A stretch of 64,000 bases of DNA from Brevibacillus_D fluminis_A (GTDB lineage Bacteria > Bacillota > Bacilli > Brevibacillales > Brevibacillaceae), in contig NZ_CM125436.1 of the NCBI RefSeq assembly GCF_052072235.1, positions 3,466,001-3,530,000 of the forward strand, given 5' to 3'. Below the pieces are notes generated by a model. The model was given only the letters and a program-made list of their open reading frames with translations. It ran no database searches and was not told the origin of the DNA. The position numbers and the translations under genes were made by a program. Positions 52,750-62,000 of the stretch are shown in pieces. Numbering within the stretch: position 1 is the first letter of the stretch; each line of letters starts with the position of its first letter.

Positions 52750-52965
52750 TTACGTTGTAAGACGATAGGTGCCGATCATTTGGCGGTCACCTATCGGGAA
52801 TGCTCTCATACTATCACATCCGCGATTGAGCCGTAAAATTGCGATTGGAAAATTTTTCAGGAACTTTTTCCATCGATGTATAAAAAGCACCGGGTTGGCA
52901 AAGAATAGGAACAAGCGACGCAAGGGTGTCGCTGACAACCGCGGAGAAGACTTACGTTTCCCCAT
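52750..52965 (-). CDS. small basic protein, uncertain
   Basis: A 71-codon frame (MGKRKSSPRL...) has a good ribosome binding site (GGAGG, 8 nt upstream) and a strongly basic, partly hydrophobic sequence (RRLFLFFANPVLFIHRWKKFLKNFPIAIL). It sits just upstream of rsmD on the same strand. There is no recognisable domain. Overlapping open frames on the other strand make the call weak. Confidence 0.35.
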   Translation of the reverse strand: MGKRKSSPRLSATPLRRLFLFFANPVLFIHRWKKFLKNFPIAILRLNRGCDSMRAFPIGDRQMIGTYRLTT

Positions 52966-53169
52966 AAGCTCTTCCTCCGGTTTCTCCTCTCCCATAATTG
53001 AAATGCGGACCAAGCGAGCTTGTACGTTGGATAGGAACGTACCGGCATTGGTTCCCTGCGCGGGAACGTTCGGACCGCTACCTCATCCTTAACCGGATGA
53101 GGTATTTTTTTGCCCATAGCGGTTACACTAGCCGTGCTACGCATTCTCGCTTAAAGGAGTGAGGCAGTC
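52966..53169. other. structured intergenic region, possible small RNA
   Basis: The stretch holds a hairpin GTTCCC-TGCGC-GGGAAC (53051-53067) followed closely by the rho-independent terminator at 53080-53111 on the plus strand. No convincing plus-strand gene ends here, so a small transcript is possible. A second inverted repeat (GATAGGTG at 52763 and CACCTATC near 52794) lies nearby. No promoter was recognised with confidence. Confidence 0.35.
53080..53111 (+). terminator. strong intrinsic terminator
   Basis: ACCTCATCC (53080-53088) pairs perfectly with GGATGAGGT (53095-53103), followed by ATTTTTTTG. The transcript it ends is unclear. Confidence 0.8.
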
Positions 53170-53313
53170 ATGGCAGAAAAAGAACCATCCAAGCAAAAGC
53201 TCGAGGCATCCGCGATGCAGTCGCTGGCCGATCGCACCGGACAAAACCAGGAGCAGGCACGCAACATGCAATCGGCAGCTGACCAATCGGACATGAAAAA
53301 GCACGGTCAATAA
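53170..53313 (+). CDS. 47-residue hydrophilic Gln/Ala-rich protein
   Basis: The small gene has a good ribosome binding site (AAGGAGTGAGG) and encodes a soluble, helix-prone peptide (MAEKEPSKQKLEASAMQ to MKKHGQ) rich in Gln, Ala, Ser and Lys, without Cys or Trp. Composition and size are reminiscent of small acid-soluble spore proteins, but I see no diagnostic SASP motif. A terminator follows at 53352-53396, so it looks like a complete one-gene unit upstream of lgt. Confidence 0.65.
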   Translation: MAEKEPSKQKLEASAMQSLADRTGQNQEQARNMQSAADQSDMKKHGQ

Positions 53314-53351
53314 TCATAACCGCGCTTGGGACTGCTCAAGCTTTTACAATC

Positions 53352-53396
53352 ACCCTTTTCCCGCGATTCGCCTCGCGGAAAAAGGGTTTTCTTTTT
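53352..53396 (+). terminator. intrinsic terminator of the 47-aa gene
   Basis: ACCCTTTT-C-CCGCG pairs with CGCGG-A-AAAAGGGT, followed by TTTCTTTTTTC. It lies about 40 nt past the stop of the small gene. Confidence 0.82.
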
Positions 53397-53471
53397 TCGT
53401 CCAAAGAGGTAAGCCTTGACCAATTGTGCTATACTGTCCAAAGGAAACTTGACGTTAGGGGGAGAAATACC

Positions 53472-54254
53472 TTGATTAACCCGATTGCCTTTTCGATCGG
53501 ACCGATTTCCGTGCACTGGTACGGCATCACGATGGGGCTCGCTTTTTTTCTCGGCACCTATCTCGCGCGCTATAACAGCAAACGCGCCGGCATTGATCCT
53601 GATCACGTGCTGAATATGGTAGTGTGGATAATTCCCGCAGCGATCATCTGCGCCCGCGCGTATTATGTGGCGTTTGAATGGGAGCATTACAAAGATAACC
53701 TGTTTGATGTAATCGCTGTTTGGAAAGGCGGGCTGGCGATTCACGGCGGTTTGATCGGCGGACTGCTTGCCGGCACGCTGTACATCCGCAAGCACAATCT
53801 GCCGTTCTTCCAGCTGGCGGACATCATGATGCCAAGCGTCATTTTGGGGCAAGCGATCGGACGCTGGGGCAACTTCCTGAACCAGGAAGCGCATGGCGGT
53901 CCCGTCTCTGCTGAATTCATGTCCCATTTCCCGGCGTTCATCCGCAATCAGATGCTGATCGGCGGCCAATACTACCATCCGACATTCTTGTACGAGTCGC
54001 TGTGGAATTTGCTCGTGTGCGCGGTTCTGCTCTTGATGCTCTATCGTTTCAAACGGTTTGACGGACAAATTTTGTTCAGCTACATGATTCTATACTCGAT
54101 CGGTCGCTTCTTTATCGAAGGCATGCGCACCGACAGCCTCATGCTCGGAGGTCTGCGCGTCGCCCAGCTGGTCAGCCTCTCGCTCGCGCTGGCAGGTGTG
54201 GTGCTCATGATTGTTTTCGCCCGAAAGCCGCGGGAACGTCATCCATCCGTGTAA
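53472..54254 (+). CDS. lgt: prolipoprotein diacylglyceryl transferase
   Basis: Lgt transfers diacylglycerol to the lipobox cysteine, the first step before LspA. The 260-residue membrane protein has seven helices, a His-Gly motif (GLAIHGGLIGG) and the signature GRWGNFLNQEAHGGP, plus YHPTFLYESLWN and EGMRTDSL. The TTG at 53472, with GGGGGAG 7 nt upstream, is the start. It ends in the terminator at 54272-54312. Confidence 0.96.
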   Translation: MINPIAFSIGPISVHWYGITMGLAFFLGTYLARYNSKRAGIDPDHVLNMVVWIIPAAIICARAYYVAFEWEHYKDNLFDVIAVWKGGLAIHGGLIGGLLAGTLYIRKHNLPFFQLADIMMPSVILGQAIGRWGNFLNQEAHGGPVSAEFMSHFPAFIRNQMLIGGQYYHPTFLYESLWNLLVCAVLLLMLYRFKRFDGQILFSYMILYSIGRFFIEGMRTDSLMLGGLRVAQLVSLSLALAGVVLMIVFARKPRERHPSV

Positions 54255-54271
54255 ACATGAATAGTGAAAGA

Positions 54272-54312
54272 TTAAAAGCCATCCCTTCTGTCATGGACAA
54301 AGGATGGCTTTT
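54272..54312 (+). terminator. intrinsic terminator of lgt
   Basis: AAAGCCATCC pairs with GGATGGCTTT around a 17-nt loop, then TTTTTTGC. Confidence 0.8.
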
Positions 54313-54391
54313 TTGCAAGCTTGGTTTAATGGCCAGCAAATCTGGCAATGCTGATTACTACTTTTCGAATATTGCGTAAGGGTGTGATTGT

Positions 54392-54631
54392 ATGGAATCC
54401 GACTTGCTTCAGCAATACCTTTCGCGACCAGTCACGGTCTATTTCGCTCCACATATGATCACCTCACCTGATGATGAGGCGGAAGAAGGACAGCTGCTTT
54501 CGTATGATGCAACCGGCATTTTGTTAAAACAGACGAACGATTCGATTCTGTTTATTCCGATCGACTGCATCCGGTCGGTGAGCATTCGGCCCCATCCTTC
54601 ATTCTGGCAACGACTTACGGGCGCTGTGTAA
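54392..54631 (+). CDS. small hypothetical protein, 79 aa
   Basis: The protein begins MESDLLQQYLSRPVTVYF and has a short beta-rich core (GQLLSYDATGILLKQTNDSILFIPIDCIRSVSI) with the pattern of an Sm-like/PRC-type barrel: strand, turn, strand ending in a hydrophobic-Ile-Pro step. AAGGGTG precedes the ATG. It is followed by a terminator. No family was recognised with confidence. Confidence 0.65.
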   Translation: MESDLLQQYLSRPVTVYFAPHMITSPDDEAEEGQLLSYDATGILLKQTNDSILFIPIDCIRSVSIRPHPSFWQRLTGAV

Positions 54632-54644
54632 AAACAGGCAAACG

Positions 54645-54685
54645 AAAAACGTGCACCCGCCACGATGGGCAGGTACACGTTTTTG
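54645..54685. terminator. bidirectional terminator between the 79-aa gene and pit
   Basis: AAAACGTG-C-ACC-C-GCC pairs with GGC-A-GGT-A-CACGTTTT; runs of A and T on both sides allow it to act for both convergent genes. Confidence 0.8.
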
Positions 54686-54689
54686 GTTT

Positions 54690-55709
54690 TTACAAAAATA
54701 CGTCATAGACGATAAAACAGGCAGCTGCAAGCAATGCCGTACATGGCAGCGTAATGACCCATGTCACGACGATGCGGCCGGCTACTCCCCATTTGACGGC
54801 GGAGAACTTTTGCGATGCCCCTACCCCCAAAATCGAGGAGGTAATGACGTGCGTCGTGCTGACCGGCAGCTTCAGGGCCGTAAAGATCGTGATGATCAAT
54901 GCGGAGGACACGTCAGCAGAAAATCCGCTGATCGGCGTCATTTTCATGATTTTGCCACCCATGGTTTTGATGATGCGCCAGCCGCCGACAGAGGTACCGA
55001 ACGCCATCGCCAGTGCCGCCGAAAATTTTACCCACAGCGGAATTTCGATATTGCCGCCCGGAGCATCCAGGAAGCCGCCGGAAGCCATGGCAAAAGCGAT
55101 GATCCCCATCGTCTTTTGGGCATCGTTGGCACCGTGGCTGAAAGACTGCCAGGATGCGGACAGCACTTGCAAAATGCGGAAGTTTTTGTTTGTTTTGTGG
55201 TATGGAGCATTGGCAACCAATGCAGACACGATTTTAATCATAATGAAGCCGACGACAAACGCAACGATTGGCGACACGATCAATGCTTGTACAATGCTGA
55301 TAAAACCAGCGGCATTGATGGCACCAAATCCGGCAGCTCCGACAACCGCGCCAGCCACCCCGCCGATGAGCGCATGGGAGGAAGAACTCGGAATCCCGAA
55401 CCACCACGTGATCAAATTCCACAGAATCGCGGAAGTCAGTGCGGCAAGGACGATCACCAAACCGTTTTGCAGCTTGAACGGGTCCGCAATGCTGCCTCCG
55501 ATCGTTTTGGCCACACCGGTATAGGTCAGCGCGCCGATCAAGTTAAAACAGGCAGCCATGATGATCGCAAGACGCGGACTGATCGCCCGGGTGGAAACGG
55601 AGGTGGCAATCGCATTGGCCGTATCATGAAAGCCGTTGATAAAGTCAAAGCTCAAGGCCATCAGTACGACCAGGATCATAATCACCAAATCAGGCGAAAC
55701 ACTATGCAT
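54690..55709 (-). CDS. pit: low-affinity inorganic phosphate transporter
   Basis: The 339-residue membrane protein has the two PiT/PNaS repeats with signatures FINGFHDTANAIATSV near residue 24 and SFSHGANDAQKTMGIIAF, and about ten helices. It imports phosphate (metal phosphate) by proton or sodium symport. It overlaps the DUF47 gene upstream by 8 nt, the usual Pit-accessory pairing. A Pho-box-like repeat array precedes the pair. Confidence 0.95.
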   Translation of the reverse strand: MHSVSPDLVIMILVVLMALSFDFINGFHDTANAIATSVSTRAISPRLAIIMAACFNLIGALTYTGVAKTIGGSIADPFKLQNGLVIVLAALTSAILWNLITWWFGIPSSSSHALIGGVAGAVVGAAGFGAINAAGFISIVQALIVSPIVAFVVGFIMIKIVSALVANAPYHKTNKNFRILQVLSASWQSFSHGANDAQKTMGIIAFAMASGGFLDAPGGNIEIPLWVKFSAALAMAFGTSVGGWRIIKTMGGKIMKMTPISGFSADVSSALIITIFTALKLPVSTTHVITSSILGVGASQKFSAVKWGVAGRIVVTWVITLPCTALLAAACFIVYDVFL

Positions 55710-56319
55710 TCTTCAGCACGATCCCTTCTACCAGGTTGGAAACATCCTCGGCAAAGTCAGCACAGTCCTCCAGTTTGTCGTAAATCTCTTTTAATTTAAT
55801 CGCTTCAATCGGGTCCTGGCCAGGAGCGTTCAAGAGCTGCGAGACCATTTTCCGATAATTTCGATCCGATTCGTGTTCCAGTTCCTTGATTTCGCGCGCG
55901 ATGCCGGTGACAACCGCATGGTCCAGCTTGCGCAGGGTGCGGGTCAGCTCGATCAGCTTGGCTGTGCATTTCGCGAGAATGTTGGCCTGCGCCAAAAGAC
56001 CTGGATCAATTTGCTTTACCTGATACAAGAACATCCGGTCAGCAACCCCGTCGATCAAATCAAGTACCGTATCAAGCGTGTGGGCCAAGGAGTGAATATC
56101 CTCACGCTCCAACGGGGTAATGAAAGTGGAGTTCAGCTCGTTCATGATTTTGCGAACAAGTGCGTCTCCTTCTTTTTCGACCTCTTTGATCGCCGCTACT
56201 TTGGCTTCCACCTCTTGATAGTTGCCGACCATTTCACTGAACAGGTGTGTACCCTTGTGTACAATGGCAGCGAGCTGCTCAAAGTGATCGAAAAAGTTGT
56301 GCTTCTTGGAATTAAACAT
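55702..56319 (-). CDS. DUF47/PhoU-like phosphate transport accessory protein
   Basis: The 205-residue all-helical protein (YkaA in B. subtilis) resembles PhoU-type regulators: FFDHFEQLAAIVHKGTHLF, EKEGDALVRKIMNELNSTFITPLEREDIH, DLIDGVADRM and KLEDCADFAEDVSNLVEGIVLKNA. It is normally encoded with Pit and is thought to tune its activity. The ATG at 56319 follows AAGGAG. Confidence 0.94.
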   Translation of the reverse strand: MFNSKKHNFFDHFEQLAAIVHKGTHLFSEMVGNYQEVEAKVAAIKEVEKEGDALVRKIMNELNSTFITPLEREDIHSLAHTLDTVLDLIDGVADRMFLYQVKQIDPGLLAQANILAKCTAKLIELTRTLRKLDHAVVTGIAREIKELEHESDRNYRKMVSQLLNAPGQDPIEAIKLKEIYDKLEDCADFAEDVSNLVEGIVLKNA

Positions 56320-56403
56320 ACCACACACTCCTTATGAATAATTGCGCCTTTACGATTATAACCAAACAACGTGTTAAGGTAAATTTAATTTCGCCTGATA
56401 ATA

Positions 56404-56442
56404 TGTATTGATTTTGTTAACGTTTTGTAAAGTTTACGTAAA
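56404..56442 (-). promoter_or_regulatory. Pho-box-like repeats upstream of the DUF47-pit operon
   Basis: On the minus strand TTTACG, TTTACA, TTAACA and AATACA follow one another with 5-nt spacers (11-bp period), which matches the TT(A/T)ACA repeats bound by PhoP in Bacillus. A TATAAT -10 lies at 56355-56360 downstream. The array is somewhat farther upstream than usual. Confidence 0.5.
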
Positions 56443-56532
56443 TGTTAACGTTTTCCCAGTGACAAATTTTATTTTTTGTGTTCACCTCCGTTAGTCTTCA
56501 CCATTTCACGTAAAAAACTACGGTTTTTCCAA

Positions 56533-56582
56533 ATAAAAAACGCACGATCTGCCAGAAACTTGGACAGAAACCATGCGCTTTT
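56533..56582 (-). terminator. intrinsic terminator of the GGDEF gene
   Basis: On the minus strand AAAAAGCGCA pairs with GTGCGTTTTTT around a structured loop with two TTTCTG repeats, starting right at the stop of the gene at 56583. Confidence 0.7.
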
Positions 56583-57224
56583 TCAGGAGCCCGCTACCAT
56601 GCAGTTTTTCGTTTTTTTCGCCTCATACATCAGTTTGTCCGCGCGAAGCGCCAGTTCATCGCTGGTCAACGCGTGAACGGGGAAGGTGGCAATTCCGATG
56701 CTTGCCGTCACGCCGTTCATTTCACGAGCGATATTCGCTCTGAGCCGCTCGCCTACCAAGAGCGACTGCTGCGTATCGGTATGCGGAAGCAGGATGACAA
56801 ATTCTTCGCCACCCCAGCGTCCGACCTCATCGTGATTGCGCACGGTTTCTTGCAAAACGCGGGCGAAATGGCACAACAGCCTGTCCCCCGCCAGATGACC
56901 GTGCGTATCATTGTATTTTTTGAAATCATCCAGATCGAGAAACATGAGTGTGACCGGATAATCATATCGTTCAGCCCGCTCAATCTCTTTGTCGAGCATA
57001 TCCAGGAAACGGCGGTGGGAAAGCATGCCGGTCAATGAATCGCGATATGCCATCCGTTGCATGATTTCGAACCTTCGCCCAAGCAAATAGCCGCATACAA
57101 GATGAACGACCAGCATGAGGAGAAACAAAGCGAACATGGTTCTCCCGGAAGAGAGCCACGCGGCAATGATCCAAAAGAGGCTCAGGAGCAACCCGACTAT
57201 CGATCCTATCCAGCGATATACCAT
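56583..57224 (-). CDS. membrane diguanylate cyclase
   Basis: The 213-residue protein has two N-terminal transmembrane helices and one GGDEF domain with the active site GRWGGEEFVILLP and a RxxD inhibitory site (RNHD) 5 residues upstream. It makes c-di-GMP, with probable product inhibition. The ATG at 57224 is chosen over the longer frame by AAGGGT and by the helix start. It has its own promoter (57273-57301) and terminator. Confidence 0.9.
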   Translation of the reverse strand: MVYRWIGSIVGLLLSLFWIIAAWLSSGRTMFALFLLMLVVHLVCGYLLGRRFEIMQRMAYRDSLTGMLSHRRFLDMLDKEIERAERYDYPVTLMFLDLDDFKKYNDTHGHLAGDRLLCHFARVLQETVRNHDEVGRWGGEEFVILLPHTDTQQSLLVGERLRANIAREMNGVTASIGIATFPVHALTSDELALRADKLMYEAKKTKNCMVAGS

Positions 57225-57272
57225 TTGCCCACGACCCTTCTGGCAACCGATCTGCGATCGTCTGATAGTTCT

Positions 57273-57301
57273 ACTATAGCGAGAGAATTTGCCCAATTCA
57301 A
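57273..57301 (-). promoter_or_regulatory. sigma-A promoter of the diguanylate cyclase gene
   Basis: TTGAAT (complement of 57296-57301) and TATAGT (complement of 57273-57278) are separated by 17 nt, 49 nt before the start codon. Confidence 0.7.
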
Positions 57302-57341
57302 TATCCCGATTCTCTTTTCCAGCAGATTCCCGAGTAGGTTC

Positions 57342-59060
57342 TCACGGTATTTCCAAGAGTCTTTTGGCACGTATTTCCAGTTCGACAAGGGAGAACGGCT
57401 TGGACATATAGTCGTCTGCTCCCAGCATCAGCCCGCGGATCACATCGTCTTCATGCTTGCGTCCGGACAGCATCAGCACCTTCACTTTTTGCAGATGGGG
57501 CAGCTGTTTCATCTGTTCGAGCAAATGATAGCCGTCCATCTTGGGCATGATGCCGTCCAGTACGCACAAGTCAACGACATGGTTGCGCAGCACGTCCAAA
57601 GCGGTTTCGCCATCGGAGGCTTCGATGATGTCAAGAGGCAAATGTCGCAGACGCGATGCCACCATGGAGCGGATGATCGCGTCATCGTCAGCCAGCAGGA
57701 CGCATTTGCGCCGCTTCCCTTGACGGTCCTCTGCATCTTCGGTTGAAAGCGGGTGTGTGCCGTCGCATAGCACCACTTGATTCCGCCCTTGCTCTTTCGC
57801 CCGGTACATCGCCTCATCCGCATGCCTGATCCATTCGTCAGCGCTCCATTCCGGCTGCCATTGCGCAGCTCCGGCCGAAAACGTGATGGAAAAGCTTTCA
57901 CCTTCAAGGGTTGCCACCGGTTCCTGCCTGATGATGCCAAGCAGCTCTTCGAGAATCGCCTGCGCATCCTCCCCCGTCGTGTCGGGGAACAAAATGACAA
58001 ACTCCTCCCCGCCAAAGCGCGCCAGCAAATCGGTGGAACGAATCCGGCCGTTCAGCGTGTGGGTCAGCCCCTGCAAAACAAGGTCGCCGACATGATGGCC
58101 GTACGTGTCATTCACCCGCTTGAAATGGTCCACATCGATGAAAGCAAGGGACAAGACGCCCTCATTTCGCCGAACCCGCTCCAATTCCATCGACAGCTGG
58201 TTGTCAAAGTAGCGCCGATTGTACACGCCTGTAAGCGGATCAAGAAACGCCATCTGCTCGTAGTGCCGCGTTCGCATCAGCAGTTTGTTGATCCGCGCCT
58301 CCAGCTCCTCGTAGTGAAACGGCTTTGTCACATAATCGTCAGCACCCAGGCGGAAACAGCGGATTTTGTCCTCCAGCTCCTCTTTCCCCGACAGCACGAT
58401 CAGCGGGAGCCACTTCAGCGTAGGCGACTCCTTCAAAAACTCGAACAGCTCGTAGCCGGAGTTCGGATGCATCAACAGATCGAGAATGATCAGGTCGTAT
58501 TCCTGCTGCCACAAGAGCGCTTTGGCGCTCTCCACCCCGTTGGCCTCGGCGATTTCGTAATGATCGAGCGACAGCCGACGCATCAAATAGGAGCGCAGCA
58601 CATCATCGTCATCGATCAAAAGAATGCGCCCGTGCTTGAAGCCATTCGAAGCCGGCGCCTTCGCCTGGTTTTCGTCCAGTTCCATTTCCTTTCGGCTGAT
58701 GTCGTATTCCATCGACAAGCCCAAAATCAGCTGGCTGCTCCTTTTGATGAATTGGTCCGCTTGCTTGCGGATGAATTGCCGCTCTTCATCCGAGTCACGC
58801 TGGGTCCATTCCCATACATGCACAAGCGCTTCCGCCGCCAGGCCAATCCGTTCGTACCCGAACATCGGCGCGCTTCCTTTTAATGTGTGAACGATCCGGT
58901 AAATTCCCAACGCGCTTTCCATATCCTCGGTCTGCTCAAACGTCCGCGCCAATCGCTCCAATTCATGCAATTGCTTTTTCAACTCGCTGACGAACAGCCG
59001 CTTCCCTTCCACCAGCAGCGTTTCCTTGTTTTTTTTCTGGGCTTGATTAATCCGGCTCAT
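57342..59060 (-). CDS. HPt-REC-GGDEF-REC signalling protein (diguanylate cyclase)
   Basis: The 572-residue cytoplasmic protein has, in order, an HPt domain (phospho-His 58 in IVHTLKGSAPMFG), a receiver (about 144-260, Asp 194 in LDLLMHPNSG), a GGDEF domain (about 275-440, active site RFGGEEF near 348, with a RSTD inhibitory site) and a second receiver (about 450-570, Asp near 501 in VLDGIMPKMDG). Phosphate can thus enter by His or Asp and drive c-di-GMP synthesis. It overlaps the hybrid kinase gene by 14 nt, so the two form one phosphorelay unit. The start ATG lacks a strong ribosome binding site and is probably translated by coupling. Confidence 0.93.
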   Translation of the reverse strand: MSRINQAQKKNKETLLVEGKRLFVSELKKQLHELERLARTFEQTEDMESALGIYRIVHTLKGSAPMFGYERIGLAAEALVHVWEWTQRDSDEERQFIRKQADQFIKRSSQLILGLSMEYDISRKEMELDENQAKAPASNGFKHGRILLIDDDDVLRSYLMRRLSLDHYEIAEANGVESAKALLWQQEYDLIILDLLMHPNSGYELFEFLKESPTLKWLPLIVLSGKEELEDKIRCFRLGADDYVTKPFHYEELEARINKLLMRTRHYEQMAFLDPLTGVYNRRYFDNQLSMELERVRRNEGVLSLAFIDVDHFKRVNDTYGHHVGDLVLQGLTHTLNGRIRSTDLLARFGGEEFVILFPDTTGEDAQAILEELLGIIRQEPVATLEGESFSITFSAGAAQWQPEWSADEWIRHADEAMYRAKEQGRNQVVLCDGTHPLSTEDAEDRQGKRRKCVLLADDDAIIRSMVASRLRHLPLDIIEASDGETALDVLRNHVVDLCVLDGIMPKMDGYHLLEQMKQLPHLQKVKVLMLSGRKHEDDVIRGLMLGADDYMSKPFSLVELEIRAKRLLEIP

Positions 59061-62000
59061 CTACCTTTTTCACATCCACTTCAATGATATCTTCCTTCAC
59101 TTTCAGATCAGCCACGTGAATGCCTTGCTCCATCAGCGACATGGTGATGGCGGCCTCGTTTTGGAACGGAAAAATCAGATGCGGCTTGGGCTGATTTTGC
59201 TTGAGCAAATGCATGACGACCTGCAGCAGCCATTCGACCGCAAACGGTTTTTTCACGTATTTGGCTTTTTCCGTTTCATGGTAGCCGACAGGGGGCTCCA
59301 ACACCGTTGTTACGATGACAGGTGTCGAGTGGTAGTCGGGATGCCGGTTTAACTTGGCGATAAAGTCCCAGCCAGATTGGGCCCCTTCCAACTGAATGTC
59401 CACGATGCACAAAAGCGGCTGCCCCTGTTCACTCTCAAGCGCCATCGCCGCTTCTTCCGCAGATTTCATCAAAATGATCGGCAGCTCGAGCTTTTCAATC
59501 GTTTCGTACATCAGCCTGGCGAGCGAATCATCGTCCTCCAGGATTAAAATCTTCCCGCCGATGCTGCGCGGTATGTACTCTTTAAGCTCAATCGTGAAGA
59601 TGCTGCCTTGTTCCGGACCCGGACGAAACCTGATCTTGCCTTTATGCACGTCCAAAATCTCTTTCACGATCGCAAGCCCTAATCCGGTGCCGCCGATTTG
59701 ACGCCGGTCGGAATTGTCGACGCGGAAAAACTTCGTAAACAGCTTGTCCATGGAATCCGCAGGGATGCCCAAGCCGTAATCCTGGATCTCAAGCAAAAGC
59801 TGTCCTTCTCCCCGGCGAAGCCGGATGTCGATGCAATCGGCTGCTGGCGAGTATTTCAACGCATTGCTCACCAGGTTATGCAGCACCTGTGTGAGCCGGT
59901 CGTGGTCCGCATACACGTAAGCAGGTCCGTCCGGCAGCTCGAGATGGATCGCATGGCTTTGCTTGCCGCGCCACTGCTCAGCTACTTCCTCTACCACCAT
60001 CCGCAGATCGACGGGGGCGAAATGATACACTTGCCGTCCCGATTCCATGCGCTGCAAATCGAGAAAATCATTGATCAGCGTGGAGAGCCGGTTCGCTTCC
60101 TTAAAGATGGTTTGCATGTATTTTTTTTGTTTATCCGCCTGCACGTCACGATTCAGCAAGATTTCCATAAAACCCAAAATCGTAGCGAGCGGCGTCCGCA
60201 ATTCGTGGGAAACGATGCTGACGAACTCGTTTTTCAGCTCATCGATTTTTTCTTCTTCCGTCCTGTCGCGGATGACGAACAGAAACCCCTTATCCATGCC
60301 CGCTTGCTCCAGCGTAACGGGTCGGCCGTACACTTCGAAATGGCGCGGAGCATCCGATTCTTTGCGCAGCATGAAACGTTCGTTGACGAAGTCGGTTGCT
60401 TCGTGCAAAAGCAGTTCGATCACCTCGCAAAGCGTCCCCGATTCACGCGAAAGCTTGGTATCAAGCTGCCTGCACAGATCGAGCAGCTGCTTGTCCACCA
60501 TATCTTTTCGGCCAAAATTCGCCCGCATCTGCCGGCTTGCGAACACCACTTCTCCGCGCTGATTGCACAGCAGGATTCCTTCGCGAGTCGACTCCAAAAT
60601 GCTTGTGATCAAATTGCGCTGGACGGAAATGGCGTGCTTTTCTTGCAAAACTTCCGCATGCAGGTCGGTCAAGGCAATCGCCTGCTTTTTCCGCTCCTCG
60701 TTGATCAGCTGTGCGTAAAAGGCCAGGGAAAACTGCTTGATGAGGTCATGCGCGATCCGCTGCTGCTTTTCGTCTCGCAGGTCAGTCCCGTAGGTGGTCA
60801 GCAAGAGAAAGCCCATCGCTTCCTGTTTGTCATTGAGCAAGGGAAAATATTGATCGACTGCGGACGTGTAGCCGTTGTGCAGCCCTTGTTCGCCTGGCGA
60901 GAGCGTTCGCCTGGTGGAAATGGGGCGTTTTTCTGCGAATACGCGGGATGCGGGCCCATAAAGTTCCCGCTCCAGACGCGGATATTGGTTCTGGGGATAA
61001 CCGATGGAATAAATGATCTGGCAGCCGCTGTCGTCGGGATCGTGTCTGACGACGATCGCTGCGTCTTGTCGGGTGGCATCGAGCAACGCGGGCACCGCGT
61101 TTTCCAAAAACACGGGCAAATCTGTGTAGCCGCTAAGCTTGCCCAGGTAGGAGGAGAGCGTTGCAAGCTCATTTTCGCGCTCGGTCAGCTTTTCCAGCGT
61201 TTCATGCTGCTCAACCTGCTGTGCGAGGATCTCTTCATTTTGCGCTTCAAGCATATCGCGCTGATAGAGCAATTCCTTGTTCGTCTGCTCCAGATCATCC
61301 CGCCGCTGGGTGAGCGCGGTGGTCATCGCATTGATGCCTTGCTGTAGACGACCGAGTTCGTCTTCGCGTTTCAGTTCATCCAAAAAAACGTACTCTCCGC
61401 CGGCGATCCGGCGCACGGTCTCTTCTATTTTCAAAACAGGTGCCAGCACCCATTTGCGCGTATAGCCGATGAGCAGCCAGCCGGTGGCGGCAGACCCGAT
61501 CAGCATGATGATCGGAATGAACACAAGCCCCTGGTCAAACGTTTTTTTCTCCGCCAAAACATCGCTGACTTCCTTGGTGTAAATCCCCGTCAACAGGTTG
61601 AGGTCTTTGATCATCTGGTTGTAGATGACGGTGCGCTTTTCGGTAATCGCTTTCTCTTCGGCTGCTGTCTGTGTATGTTCCTGCTTGGCTTTGGCACTGT
61701 CCTGCATCAGGAGGGCATACTGCTGCCACTGTGTGAGCAGCTTGGCGGCAAGCGCAGCCTTTTCTTTCTTCGACGGATCGCTTGCCAGGGTGGCGTTCAT
61801 TTCCTTGAACATTTCATCCATCGTCGCCTGTTCTTTTTGATAATCCGCCAGTTTGTCGCGATTATCGAGAACGACATACGCCCGGAATGCAATCACGGTT
61901 TGCTGGAACTGCTCGCTCACGTTTTGCATGTCCGTCTTTTCCTGCATTTTTTGCTCCATCTTCCGATCGATGCTGGTAAACTTCTGATTGATCAGCTGAC

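Noticed and set aside
52769..53092. Plus-strand 107-codon ORF ending in the terminator at 53080-53111
   Set aside because: It overlaps the terminator stem, has no ribosome binding site and shows no domain; a small RNA or the minus-strand ORF explain the region as well.
54651..55799. Plus-strand ORF of 382 codons opposite pit
   Set aside because: Low-complexity Arg/Asp/Gly-rich translation that crosses the terminator and is antisense to a conserved transporter.
59698..61347. Plus-strand ORF of 549 codons opposite the hybrid kinase
   Set aside because: Antisense shadow of a clear multidomain kinase; no start signal or domain.
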